Below, one piece after another: positions 1-6,414 of a stretch of 6,424 nucleotides of DNA; position 1 is the stretch's first letter, and each line of letters starts with the position of its first letter. A program made the translations under genes and the position numbers. Below the pieces are notes generated by a model. It ran no database searches, was not told where the DNA came from, and was given only the letters and a program-made list of their open reading frames with translations. Origin of the DNA: an uncultured Eubacteriales bacterium (GTDB taxonomy: Bacteria; Bacillota; Clostridia; Christensenellales; Aristaeellaceae); the NCBI GenBank assembly GCA_900553315.1, contig USCW01000096.1, positions 1 to 6,424 of the forward strand. The letters run 5' to 3'.

Positions 1-8
1 AGAGGGGT

Positions 9-65
9 CTGGGGGGAGAGGCGCTTCTCTCAGAGAAGCGGCCTCTCCCCCCAGCATCCCCTCAC
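9..65. repeat. G/C-rich near-perfect inverted repeat with conserved tail (copy 1)
   Basis: The left arm (9-30) pairs with the right arm (32-54) over 22 base pairs, with one bulged G at 40 and almost no loop. The outer part is CTGGGGGGAGAG against CTCTCCCCCCAG and the inner part is GCTTCTCT against AGAGAAGC. It is followed by the tail GCATCCCCTCAC (54-65). The same architecture and tail recur at 6339-6391, so this is a member of a dispersed palindromic repeat family rather than a one-off hairpin. No T-run follows on either strand, so it is not a canonical intrinsic terminator. It could still act as a transcript 3'-end hairpin or a REP-like mobile element. The function is not known from the sequence. 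Confidence 0.8.
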
Positions 66-94
66 CCCTCGCAAACTAAATTTTATTCTTCGCC

Positions 95-123
95 AACCTT
101 GCAGGGCGCTGCGGGCACTAATA
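95..123 (+). promoter_or_regulatory. Candidate ECF-type promoter for the sigma factor operon
   Basis: AACCTT at 95-100 resembles the AAC-containing -35 element recognised by ECF sigma factors. It is followed after 15 bases by CACTAATA (116-123) as a possible -10/start region. The location upstream of an ECF-like sigma gene would fit autoregulation, which is common for such genes. The leader between here and the start codon also has two short inverted repeats: GAGCGA/TCGCTC (132-137/146-151) and GCGTGC/GCACGC (159-164/173-178). The promoter call rests on motif resemblance and position only. No better vegetative -35/-10 pair was seen in 66-193. Confidence 0.35.
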
Positions 124-193
124 GGTGCGAAGAGCGAAGGGAGACTCGCTCAGCAACCGCGTGCGGCGCGCAGCACGCCGAAAGAGGAACGCT

Positions 194-673
194 ATGGATA
201 AAAAGACTTTCATGGAACACATGCTGGCCGGAGAGGGTACGCTGTACCGTACCGCGTGTGCGCTGCTGTCCTCGGAAGAGGATCGGCGGGACGCATTGCA
301 GGAAACGGCGCTCCGAGCTTGGCAGCGGCGGGATACCCTGCGGGAAGAGAAATTCTTCACCACATGGGTCACGCGCATTCTCATCAATGTCTGCCACGGC
401 ATGTACCGTCGGCAGAAGCGGTGGGTGCTGACGGAGCAGGTGGAACCGGGCAAATATGTCCCCACGATGGATGCAGAGCTTCGCATGACGCTGGAGACTC
501 TGCCGGAAAAGCTTCGGCTGCCCCTGTGGTTGTTCTATCTGGAGGGCTTTTCCATCGCCGAGCTGGCGCAGACCCTGGGCGTCCCCGAGGGTACGGTAAA
601 GTATCGGCTGCATCAGGCGCGCAAAGCGCTGAAGGTGGAGCTGACGGAAGAAAGCGAGGTGCGGCACGCATGA
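194..673 (+). CDS. ECF-like sigma-70 family RNA polymerase sigma factor
   Basis: This 159-aa protein directs RNA polymerase core to a small set of promoters in response to a signal. Region 2 spans about residues 8-75, with the core-binding stretch DALQETALRAWQ (33-44) and the aromatic, basic segment ending YRRQKR (71-76) that would melt and read the -10. Region 4 spans about 95-150, with the helix-turn-helix SIAELAQTLGVPEGTVKYRL (120-139). No region 1.1 or 3 is present, and the length is typical of ECF sigma factors. The ATG at 194 is chosen because GAGGA (184-188) lies five bases upstream. An in-frame GTG at 125 would add 23 Arg-rich residues, lacks this spacing and sits close to the proposed promoter. 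The stop overlaps the start of the next gene, pointing to a coupled sigma/anti-sigma operon. The target promoters and inducing signal cannot be read from the sequence. Confidence 0.93.
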   Translation: MDKKTFMEHMLAGEGTLYRTACALLSSEEDRRDALQETALRAWQRRDTLREEKFFTTWVTRILINVCHGMYRRQKRWVLTEQVEPGKYVPTMDAELRMTLETLPEKLRLPLWLFYLEGFSIAELAQTLGVPEGTVKYRLHQARKALKVELTEESEVRHA

Positions 674-1935
674 CGGAAAGGGAATTGCAGACGGCGTTGG
701 AGCGCTTAGCGCCCCGTGAACCCGCCCAGACGCATGAAGACTTCCTGCGCGCCGTATGGAGCGCGGAGGGAGAGACAAAGCGTATGAAAAAGCAGCTGCG
801 GCTGGTGCCGATTCTGGTAGCAATCATCGTTCTTCTGCTGGCAACAACGGCGTGGGCGATGGTGAATCGCAGCAGCGTAACCGACTACGATAAGTCGGAA
901 CGGCTGGCCAGTCACGTAATCGCCATCAATCAGGATTACGAGGATGAACGGATCAAGCTGTCCTTTAACGACGCGGTATTTGACGGACAGCAGCTTTCGC
1001 TGGTCATGGACGCGGAGAATAAGAAGCCGGAGGAGCCTGTGTTTGTGCAGGTAGGCATCTACGCGACGGATGAAAACGGCTATACCTTGGAAACTGACGT
1101 GGAGGGCTGCGGCGGACTGAACTTCTTCTCGGGCAGTCTGTTCCCGGCGCTCACGCCGCAGATCGACGACGGTCAGCCGTGGAGCGTGGACGTGGCCCTG
1201 CTGGACGAAACGCTGCCCACGGGAGACGTGCATTGGAAGTTCACCGTGCGTGTGCTTACGCCGAACTGGCCCCTTGAGGTGGGCGACGACGTTTTCGACG
1301 GCACGGAGGACTATGACGCGATCATGCAGCGGTACAAGGACGCTTACTCCCAGAAGAAGATTCGTGCGCTGGACGGCGCTGATCTGGTGGAATACTGTTC
1401 TGCGCTGCCACGTCCGGTAACGGTGGACGAATATACGTGGACGTACATGCGCTGGTGGGAGCAGCTGGTGGCCTGCGGTGCGTTTGATCTATATACCACA
1501 GTGGACTGCGAGTTCACCGCGTCAGCGCCCCGCGAGGATACGGCGCTGAACATTGCCCCCGATACGGTCTATGATCTGGGCGACTTTACCGCGTATTTCC
1601 AAAAGCTGGACAAAACCTTCCAGACGGTTTCCTTCACCCTGCGCTGTGATTTCAAGGATGCAGACTTGACAGAGACGGAACAGGAGGAGCTCAGCGAGGT
1701 ACTGACCCATGTAAAGAGCTGGCACTTGTATTTGGATGATACACTGATGGAGTCCACGACGTACATGAGCTCGGGCCTCGAGGAAGACGACGACGGCGTG
1801 CGCTATCTGTCCCTCGGCGCAGGCGTATCCATCCCGGAGGAGATGTCCCCCGATACCCTGACCATCGTGCCCTTGGACGCGCAGGGACAAGAGCTTTCCG
1901 CAGAAAAAATTCAGGTGGATTTGACGGGAAGCTGA
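670..1935 (+). CDS. DUF4179-like single-pass membrane protein, putative anti-sigma factor
   Basis: This 421-aa protein probably holds the upstream sigma factor at the membrane until an external signal releases it. Residues 1-43 are hydrophilic and would be cytoplasmic. About 44-65 form one hydrophobic membrane helix (LRLVPILVAIIVLLL core), followed by an acidic extracellular region of about 355 residues. Just after the helix, IKLSFNDAVFDGQQLSLVMD (95-114) resembles the start of the DUF4179 extracytoplasmic region often found beside ECF sigma factors in Firmicutes. No zinc-binding HxxxCxxC anti-sigma motif is present, so the sigma-binding role is inferred from gene order. The ATG at 670 overlaps the sigma stop (ATGA), with GAGGTG at 656-661 upstream. 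An internal ATG at 784 has GGAGGG upstream, but it is 13 bases away and would delete the cytoplasmic segment. The 3' end is closed by a strong terminator. The family assignment is from memory of the fold pattern, so it is moderate. Confidence 0.75.
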   Translation: MTERELQTALERLAPREPAQTHEDFLRAVWSAEGETKRMKKQLRLVPILVAIIVLLLATTAWAMVNRSSVTDYDKSERLASHVIAINQDYEDERIKLSFNDAVFDGQQLSLVMDAENKKPEEPVFVQVGIYATDENGYTLETDVEGCGGLNFFSGSLFPALTPQIDDGQPWSVDVALLDETLPTGDVHWKFTVRVLTPNWPLEVGDDVFDGTEDYDAIMQRYKDAYSQKKIRALDGADLVEYCSALPRPVTVDEYTWTYMRWWEQLVACGAFDLYTTVDCEFTASAPREDTALNIAPDTVYDLGDFTAYFQKLDKTFQTVSFTLRCDFKDADLTETEQEELSEVLTHVKSWHLYLDDTLMESTTYMSSGLEEDDDGVRYLSLGAGVSIPEEMSPDTLTIVPLDAQGQELSAEKIQVDLTGS

Positions 1936-1964
1936 CGGAAAATTCATAGAAAGACATTCCCATC

Positions 1965-2013
1965 ACAGGAGGCTGCTTCACAGAAGGAAGCGGCTTCCTG
2001 TTTTTCTGTTTTT
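1965..2013 (+). terminator. Rho-independent terminator of the sigma/anti-sigma operon
   Basis: A 15-base-pair stem (1965-1979 with 1987-2001, two G-U wobbles) encloses a 7-base loop (1980-1986). T-tracts follow at 2001-2005 and 2009-2013. It begins 29 bases after the stop of the membrane-protein gene, the usual place for an intrinsic terminator. It separates the two operons. Confidence 0.9.
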
Positions 2014-2018
2014 GGCGC

Positions 2019-2047
2019 TTGTTTCCGTGTGAATTTTGCGGTATGAT
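2019..2047 (+). promoter_or_regulatory. Candidate vegetative promoter for the activase/dehydratase operon
   Basis: TTGTTT (2019-2024) and TATGAT (2042-2047) are spaced by 17 bases. The -10 matches the consensus at five of six positions and the -35 at three. Transcription would start near 2054, exactly before the first leader hairpin, giving a 5' untranslated region of about 127 bases. A weaker alternative is TTGAGT (2124-2129) with TATACC (2149-2154), which has a 19-base spacer and would give a start close to the gene. Confidence 0.5.
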
Positions 2048-2054
2048 GAAAAAT

Positions 2055-2111
2055 GGCTTTTTTCGGAAGAGAAAAGCCGAAAGCGCATCGCTGCCGTGCC
2101 CGGCACGGCAG
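2055..2111 (+). promoter_or_regulatory. Two consecutive hairpins in the leader of the activase gene
   Basis: Hairpin 1 pairs 2055-2064 with 2069-2078 (ten pairs, one G-U) and closes on GGAA, a GNRA-type tetraloop. Hairpin 2 pairs CTGCCGTGCC (2091-2100) with GGCACGGCAG (2102-2111), a ten-pair G/C-rich palindrome around a single C. If the promoter at 2019-2047 is right, both lie at the extreme 5' end of the mRNA, 70-126 bases before the start codon. Neither is followed by a T-run on the + strand, so neither is a simple attenuator. Hairpin 2 could equally be a DNA operator for a dimeric repressor. I recognise no known riboswitch class. Pairing is seen directly; the role is unknown. Confidence 0.5.
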
Positions 2112-2170
2112 ATAGGGTTCTTATTGAGTTCATAGAATGGCGCTAAACTATACCTATTCCTAGGATAATT

Positions 2171-2176
2171 GGTGAT
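2171..2176 (+). promoter_or_regulatory. Ribosome binding site fixing the activase start
   Basis: GGTGAT matches the 3' half of the extended Shine-Dalgarno consensus AAGGAGGTGAT and lies four bases before the ATG at 2181, which puts the pairing at normal distance. This favours the ATG over an in-frame TTG at 2169, whose only candidate site (AGGA, 2162-2165) is three bases away. Confidence 0.6.
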
Positions 2177-2180
2177 ACAC

Positions 2181-5120
2181 ATGACGACGAGATCTTTGGG
2201 TATTGATATTGGCTCCACCACGACGAAGCTGGTGCTGACAGAGGGCGATCAGATCATCGCCCAGCGCTATGAGCGGCACCGTTCGCAGGTGTGGCAGGCA
2301 ACGCTGAGCATGCTTCGTGAGCTGGCTCCGGAATTGGAGAAGACTCCCTTCACGGCGGCGATTTCCGGTTCGGCGGGCATGGGACTGGCGCAAGCGGCAG
2401 GGCTGCCCTTTGTACAGGAGGTCTATGCGACGGCAGAGGCCGTGAAGAAGCTTGCCCCCGATACCGGCATGGTCATCGAGCTGGGTGGCGAAGATGCAAA
2501 GGTGATCTTTTTTGCGGGCGGCGTGGACGAGCGCATGAACGGCACCTGCGCGGGCGGCACGGGCGCATTTATTGACCAGATGGCCTCCCTGCTGGACATG
2601 ACCGTGGACGAAATGGACGCGGCAAGTCTGACTGCGGAACAGCTGTATCCCATCGCCTCCCGGTGCGGCGTGTTCGCTAAGAGCGATATTCAGCCCCTGC
2701 TGAATCAGGGTGCGCGCAAAGCCGACGTAGCCGCCAGCATTTATCAGGCTGTGGTCAACCAGACCATTACAGGGCTGATCCAAGGCCGAAGCATTCGCGG
2801 CAAGGTGCTGTTTCTGGGCGGGCCGCTGCACTACTGTCAGGGACTGCGCAAGCGGTTCGTGGAGACTCTGCGCCTGTCCCCAGAGAACGCCGTGTTCCCG
2901 GACTATGACCGTTTCGCCGTAGCCATCGGCGCTTCATTGTACGCCAAGGGAAGCAGCGACAGCATGACCTGCGCAGAGCTGTTGCAGCGAATCACAAGCG
3001 CCGAAGGCAAAATGGCGGTCAACCGTGCGCGGCTGGCTCCCCTGTTTGAAACTGAGGCGGATTATGAAGCCTTCCGCGCACGCCATGCGAGGGCCTCCGT
3101 GGCTCGCACGCCGCTGGAAAACTATCGCGGCAAAGCATGGCTCGGTATCGACTGCGGCAGCACCACCACCAAGCTGACGCTTATCGCGGAGGATAAGTCC
3201 ATCCTGTACAGCTATTACAGCGCGAACCGCGGCGACCCGGTAGCACTGGTGCGGGAGCAGCTTCGCCAGCTGTACGCCCTGTGCGGCGACCGGGTGCAGA
3301 TTTGCGGCACCGCCGCCACGGGCTACGGCGAAGAACTGATCTGTCACGCTTTCCATGTGGATCATGGGCTGGTGGAGACGATCGCTCACTACACAGCGGC
3401 ACGGCACTTCCGCCCCGAAGTGGACTTTATTCTGGACATCGGCGGGCAGGACATCAAGTGCTTCCACATCAAAAACGGTCTTATTGACGGCATCCTGCTG
3501 AACGAGGCCTGCTCCTCGGGCTGCGGCTCCTTTCTGGAAAGCTTCGCCCGTTCCATGGGCTACACCCCCGCAGAGTTCGCCCGGGAGGGGCTGAAGGCGC
3601 AAGCGCCCGTGGATTTGGGCTCCCGCTGCACGGTATTCATGAATTCCTCCGTGAAACAGGCGCAGAAGGACGGCGCGTCCGTAGCGGATATTTCCGCGGG
3701 CCTGTCCATCAGCGTGGTAAAGAACGCCTTGTATAAGGTCATCCGCGTACATTCCGCGCAGGAATTGGGTCGTTGCGTGGTGGTGCAGGGCGGCACCTTT
3801 GCCAATGACGCGGTGCTTCGTGCCTTTGAGATAGAAACGGGAGCGCAGGTGCTTCGTCCGGCGGAGCCGGGTCTGATGGGCGCTTACGGTGCGGCGCTGT
3901 ACGCCATGACGAAGCCGGGCGGCGGTCTGCTGGACGCGGAAGCGCTGGATCATTTCACCCACACGGCAACGCCCTCCATCTGCAAGGGCTGTGCCAACCA
4001 TTGCCACCTGACCATCAACCGTTTTGCCGATGGAGAACGATACATCTCCGGCAACCAATGCCAGCGGGCGCTAGGCGTAAAGGTGGCGGAGGAGCTGCCG
4101 AATCTCTACGCATGGAAGCGGGACTACCTTGCTTCGCTGAAGCCGCAGGAGGGACGGCGAGGTGTGATCGGTCTGCCGCTGGCGCTGTCCACCTACGAAT
4201 TAGCGCCCCTGTGGTATGCGCTGCTGACGGCGCTTGGCTTCGAGGTGCGCTTCTCCCGCCCCTCCAACCGGCAGACCTATGAGCGGGGACAGTTCAGCAT
4301 TCCCTCGGACACGGTGTGCTATCCGGCGAAGCTGATACACGGGCATGTGATGGAGCTGCTGGAGGACGGCATCACCAATATTTTCTATCCCGCGCTGACC
4401 ATGAACGTAAATGAGCGTATGGGCAACAATCATTACAACTGCCCCATTGTGGCCTACTATGGCGAGACCCTGCGGGGCAACATGGAGGACTTGCGCAAGG
4501 CGAACTTCCTGAATCCGTACCTGAGCCTCGACGGCCCCGGTCCGCTGGCCCGGACGCTGTATCCCAGTCTGCACGCGCTGGACGGAAGCATCACGCGTCA
4601 TGAGGTGTTCCGTGCTGCAAAAACAGCCTTTGCGGCCTACGAGGCTTATAAACACGCGCTGGCACTGGAGGGCGAGCGGGCGCTGGATTGGGCAAAGGCG
4701 CACGGCAAGCGCGTGATGATCCTAGCCGGACGGCCCTATCACATTGACCCGGAAATCTGCCACGGCATTGACCGGCTGGCTGCGTCGCTGGGCTTTGTGG
4801 TGGTCAGCGAAGACAGCGTGTGCCACCTCGCGCCGAAGGAAAATGTTCACGTGCTGGATCAATGGACGTTCCACACGCGGCTATATCGTGCGGCTCGATT
4901 TGCGGTGGAGCATCCTGGGTGCGAGCTGGTGCAGCTGGTGTCCTTCGGCTGCGGCATTGACGCGATCACCACCGATGAAGCGCGGCGCATTATGGAGGAT
5001 GCGGGTCGCTTCTATACACAGATCAAGATCGACGAAATCACCAATCTGGGAGCGGTGCGCATTCGTCTGCGCAGTTTGCTGGGCGCATTGGAGGAGAAGG
5101 AGGCAAGTCATGCAGGATAA
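2181..5120 (+). CDS. Acyl-CoA dehydratase activase-related protein: two BcrAD/BadFG ASKHA modules plus DUF2229 region
   Basis: This 979-aa protein should be the ATP-driven electron donor of a 2-hydroxyacyl-CoA dehydratase-type system. In this family ATP hydrolysis lowers the potential of a [4Fe-4S] cluster to fire one electron into a partner. Module 1 (about 4-256) has phosphate-1 LGIDIGSTTTKLVL (6-19), GSAGMG (63-68), phosphate-2 ELGGED (100-105), and cluster cysteines Cys123 (NGTCAGGTGAF) and Cys162 (SRCGVFAKSD). Module 2 (about 318-577) repeats these: LGIDCGSTTTKL (321-332), LDIGGQD (418-424), Cys444, Cys483 and GGTFAND (537-543). Single activases are about 260 aa homodimers bridged by one cluster, so the tandem pair probably forms it within one chain. 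A four-cysteine segment (Cys601, 604, 608, 627) may bind metal. A DUF2229-type region (about 660-960) contains CYPAKLIHGH (713-722), NNHYNCPI (749-756) and LAGRPYHIDPE (848-858). It overlaps the next gene by 11 bases. The substrate is unknown. Confidence 0.92.
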   Translation: MTTRSLGIDIGSTTTKLVLTEGDQIIAQRYERHRSQVWQATLSMLRELAPELEKTPFTAAISGSAGMGLAQAAGLPFVQEVYATAEAVKKLAPDTGMVIELGGEDAKVIFFAGGVDERMNGTCAGGTGAFIDQMASLLDMTVDEMDAASLTAEQLYPIASRCGVFAKSDIQPLLNQGARKADVAASIYQAVVNQTITGLIQGRSIRGKVLFLGGPLHYCQGLRKRFVETLRLSPENAVFPDYDRFAVAIGASLYAKGSSDSMTCAELLQRITSAEGKMAVNRARLAPLFETEADYEAFRARHARASVARTPLENYRGKAWLGIDCGSTTTKLTLIAEDKSILYSYYSANRGDPVALVREQLRQLYALCGDRVQICGTAATGYGEELICHAFHVDHGLVETIAHYTAARHFRPEVDFILDIGGQDIKCFHIKNGLIDGILLNEACSSGCGSFLESFARSMGYTPAEFAREGLKAQAPVDLGSRCTVFMNSSVKQAQKDGASVADISAGLSISVVKNALYKVIRVHSAQELGRCVVVQGGTFANDAVLRAFEIETGAQVLRPAEPGLMGAYGAALYAMTKPGGGLLDAEALDHFTHTATPSICKGCANHCHLTINRFADGERYISGNQCQRALGVKVAEELPNLYAWKRDYLASLKPQEGRRGVIGLPLALSTYELAPLWYALLTALGFEVRFSRPSNRQTYERGQFSIPSDTVCYPAKLIHGHVMELLEDGITNIFYPALTMNVNERMGNNHYNCPIVAYYGETLRGNMEDLRKANFLNPYLSLDGPGPLARTLYPSLHALDGSITRHEVFRAAKTAFAAYEAYKHALALEGERALDWAKAHGKRVMILAGRPYHIDPEICHGIDRLAASLGFVVVSEDSVCHLAPKENVHVLDQWTFHTRLYRAARFAVEHPGCELVQLVSFGCGIDAITTDEARRIMEDAGRFYTQIKIDEITNLGAVRIRLRSLLGALEEKEASHAG
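5097..5103 (+). promoter_or_regulatory. Strong internal Shine-Dalgarno for the dehydratase-like gene
   Basis: AAGGAGG, a full consensus site, lies inside the 3' end of the activase gene, six bases before the ATG at 5110. It shows that the downstream frame is independently initiated and supports the split arrangement rather than a single frameshifted gene. Confidence 0.85.
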
Positions 5121-6363
5121 AACCTACGTCCCCTTTACGGAGGCCATGAAGCAGACCCACACCATTCTGGTGCCCAACATGCTGCCGAATCACTTCAAGC
5201 TGATTATCAGCGTGTTCCGCACCTATGGGTATCACATGGAGCTGCTGGAGGACGACGGCCCGGAGATTGCCGAGGCGGGTTTGAAATACACCCACAACGA
5301 CGCGTGCTATCCGGCGATTTTGGTGATCGGGCAATTCATGCATGCGCTGGAATCCGGGAAATACGACCCGGATAAGACGGCGGTCATTATGTTTCAGACA
5401 GGCGGCGGCTGTCGTGCGTCGAATTATATTTCACTGATCCGCAAGGCGCTGGAGCGGGGCGGCATAACGCAGGTGCCGGTGATCTCCTTCAGCTTTGCGG
5501 GGCTGGAGAAGCATCCGGGCTTCAAGCTGACGCTTCCGCTTCTGCACGGGCTGCTTTATGCGGTGCTGTACGGGGATTTGATGATGGCGCTGAAGCATCA
5601 GGTGGAGCCCTACGAGAACCATCCCGGCGATGCGGCGGCGCTGGCGGATCGCTGGACGGCGCGCCTGGCGAAGGAGTTAGGCGCTGGCGGGAAGATTCGC
5701 CACCGGGACATTCTGAACAATTACCGGCAAATGATCGCCGATTTCGGCGCGATCCCGCAAACGAAGCGGGATGCGGTGAAGGTCGGCATCGTGGGCGAAA
5801 TCTTCGTGAAGTATTCGCCGCTGGCGAACAACGGCTTAGAGAAGTTCCTTGTTTCTGAGGGTGCGGAGGTTGTTGTGCCCGGTCTGGTAGATTTCCTCCT
5901 CTACTGCGTTTGGAACAATGTGCTGGACACGCGGCTTTACGGGCGGAAGTGGGCGGCGTACCCTTGGGTACAGTTGGCGTTCCGCTTTCTATGCCGCCGC
6001 CGTGAGGAGATCAGTACACTGCTGAAGGAGGACGGGCGCTTTGCGCCATGGACGCCCTTCACGGAAGTCATTCACATGGCGGAGGGGTACATCAGCGAAG
6101 GTGTGAAAATGGGCGAGGGCTGGCTTCTGACGGCAGAAATGCTTGAGCTGGCGCACTCCGGCTGCAAGAACATTGTCTGTACGCAGCCCTTCGGTTGTCT
6201 TCCGAACCACATTTGCGGCAAGGGCATGATGAAGCCCATCAAGGAGCGCAACCCCGACGTGAACATCGTCGCCATCGACTACGACCCCGGCGCCAGCCGC
6301 GTCAATCAGGAAAACAGGCTGAGACTGATGTTAGCGAATGCGGGGGAGAGTGCTTCTCTATAG
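5110..6363 (+). CDS. 2-hydroxyacyl-CoA dehydratase (HgdB)-like protein, separate C-terminal half of the fused activase family
   Basis: This 417-aa protein corresponds to the C-terminal part of long fused activase/DUF2229/dehydratase proteins of about 1,400 aa; the two genes here add to 1,396 aa. It should be the partner receiving electrons from the upstream activase, probably on an iron-sulfur cluster. Candidate cluster ligands are Cys66 (NDACYP), Cys101 (QTGGGCRASNY, 96-106) and Cys357/Cys363 (IVCTQPFGCLPNH, 355-367). Other conserved-looking stretches are PLLHGLLYAVLYGDL (143-157), KVGIVGEIFVKYSPLANN (224-241), MGEGWLLTAEM (334-344) and AIDYDPGASRVNQ (388-400). No membrane segment or signal peptide is seen, so it is cytoplasmic. 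The start is fixed by the consensus Shine-Dalgarno at 5097-5103; upstream in-frame codons only shadow the activase gene. The natural end is probably near Leu408: the last residues, AGESASL, and the TAG stop are encoded by the palindromic repeat. The substrate cannot be assigned, since no CoA-transferase, ETF or second dehydratase subunit is in the window. Confidence 0.88.
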   Translation: MQDKTYVPFTEAMKQTHTILVPNMLPNHFKLIISVFRTYGYHMELLEDDGPEIAEAGLKYTHNDACYPAILVIGQFMHALESGKYDPDKTAVIMFQTGGGCRASNYISLIRKALERGGITQVPVISFSFAGLEKHPGFKLTLPLLHGLLYAVLYGDLMMALKHQVEPYENHPGDAAALADRWTARLAKELGAGGKIRHRDILNNYRQMIADFGAIPQTKRDAVKVGIVGEIFVKYSPLANNGLEKFLVSEGAEVVVPGLVDFLLYCVWNNVLDTRLYGRKWAAYPWVQLAFRFLCRRREEISTLLKEDGRFAPWTPFTEVIHMAEGYISEGVKMGEGWLLTAEMLELAHSGCKNIVCTQPFGCLPNHICGKGMMKPIKERNPDVNIVAIDYDPGASRVNQENRLRLMLANAGESASL

Positions 6364-6391
6364 AGAAGCACTCTCCCCCGCACCCCCTCAC
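6339..6391. repeat. Perfect 44-bp palindrome with conserved tail (copy 2), overlapping the end of the dehydratase-like gene
   Basis: Bases 6339-6360 are the exact reverse complement of 6361-6382, giving 22-base arms with no spacer. The arm reads TGCGGGGGAGAG then TGCTTCTCTA. The tail GCACCCCCTCAC (6380-6391) matches the tail of copy 1 at 11 of 12 bases. The stop codon TAG of the upstream gene starts at the exact centre. In RNA this would form a very stable hairpin at the stop codon. No T-run follows, so it is not a classical terminator, though it may serve as a transcript end or stability element. Confidence 0.88.
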
Positions 6392-6414
6392 GAAGAGATT
6401 TACGTTGGGGAGAT

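Noticed and set aside
9..54. Palindrome copy 1 as a Rho-independent terminator
   Set aside because: No T-run follows on either strand, and a second copy with the same tail shows it is a repeat element.
125..193. N-terminal extension of the sigma factor from a GTG at 125
   Set aside because: It adds an Arg-rich low-complexity stretch, sits almost on top of the possible promoter, and the ATG at 194 has a well-spaced GAGGA.
2169..2180. TTG start four codons upstream for the activase
   Set aside because: Its Shine-Dalgarno spacing is poor, whereas GGTGAT is placed correctly for the ATG at 2181.
2934..4058. Long open frame of 374 codons on the minus strand, opposite the activase
   Set aside because: It lies wholly antisense to a gene with clear family motifs, has no recognisable protein signature, and is expected by chance in GC-rich coding DNA.
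5097..5120. Programmed +1 frameshift joining the two activase/dehydratase genes
   Set aside because: The Shine-Dalgarno is spaced for initiation at the ATG at 5110, and no slippery codon next to the stop, as in prfB, was seen. Separate initiation explains the layout.
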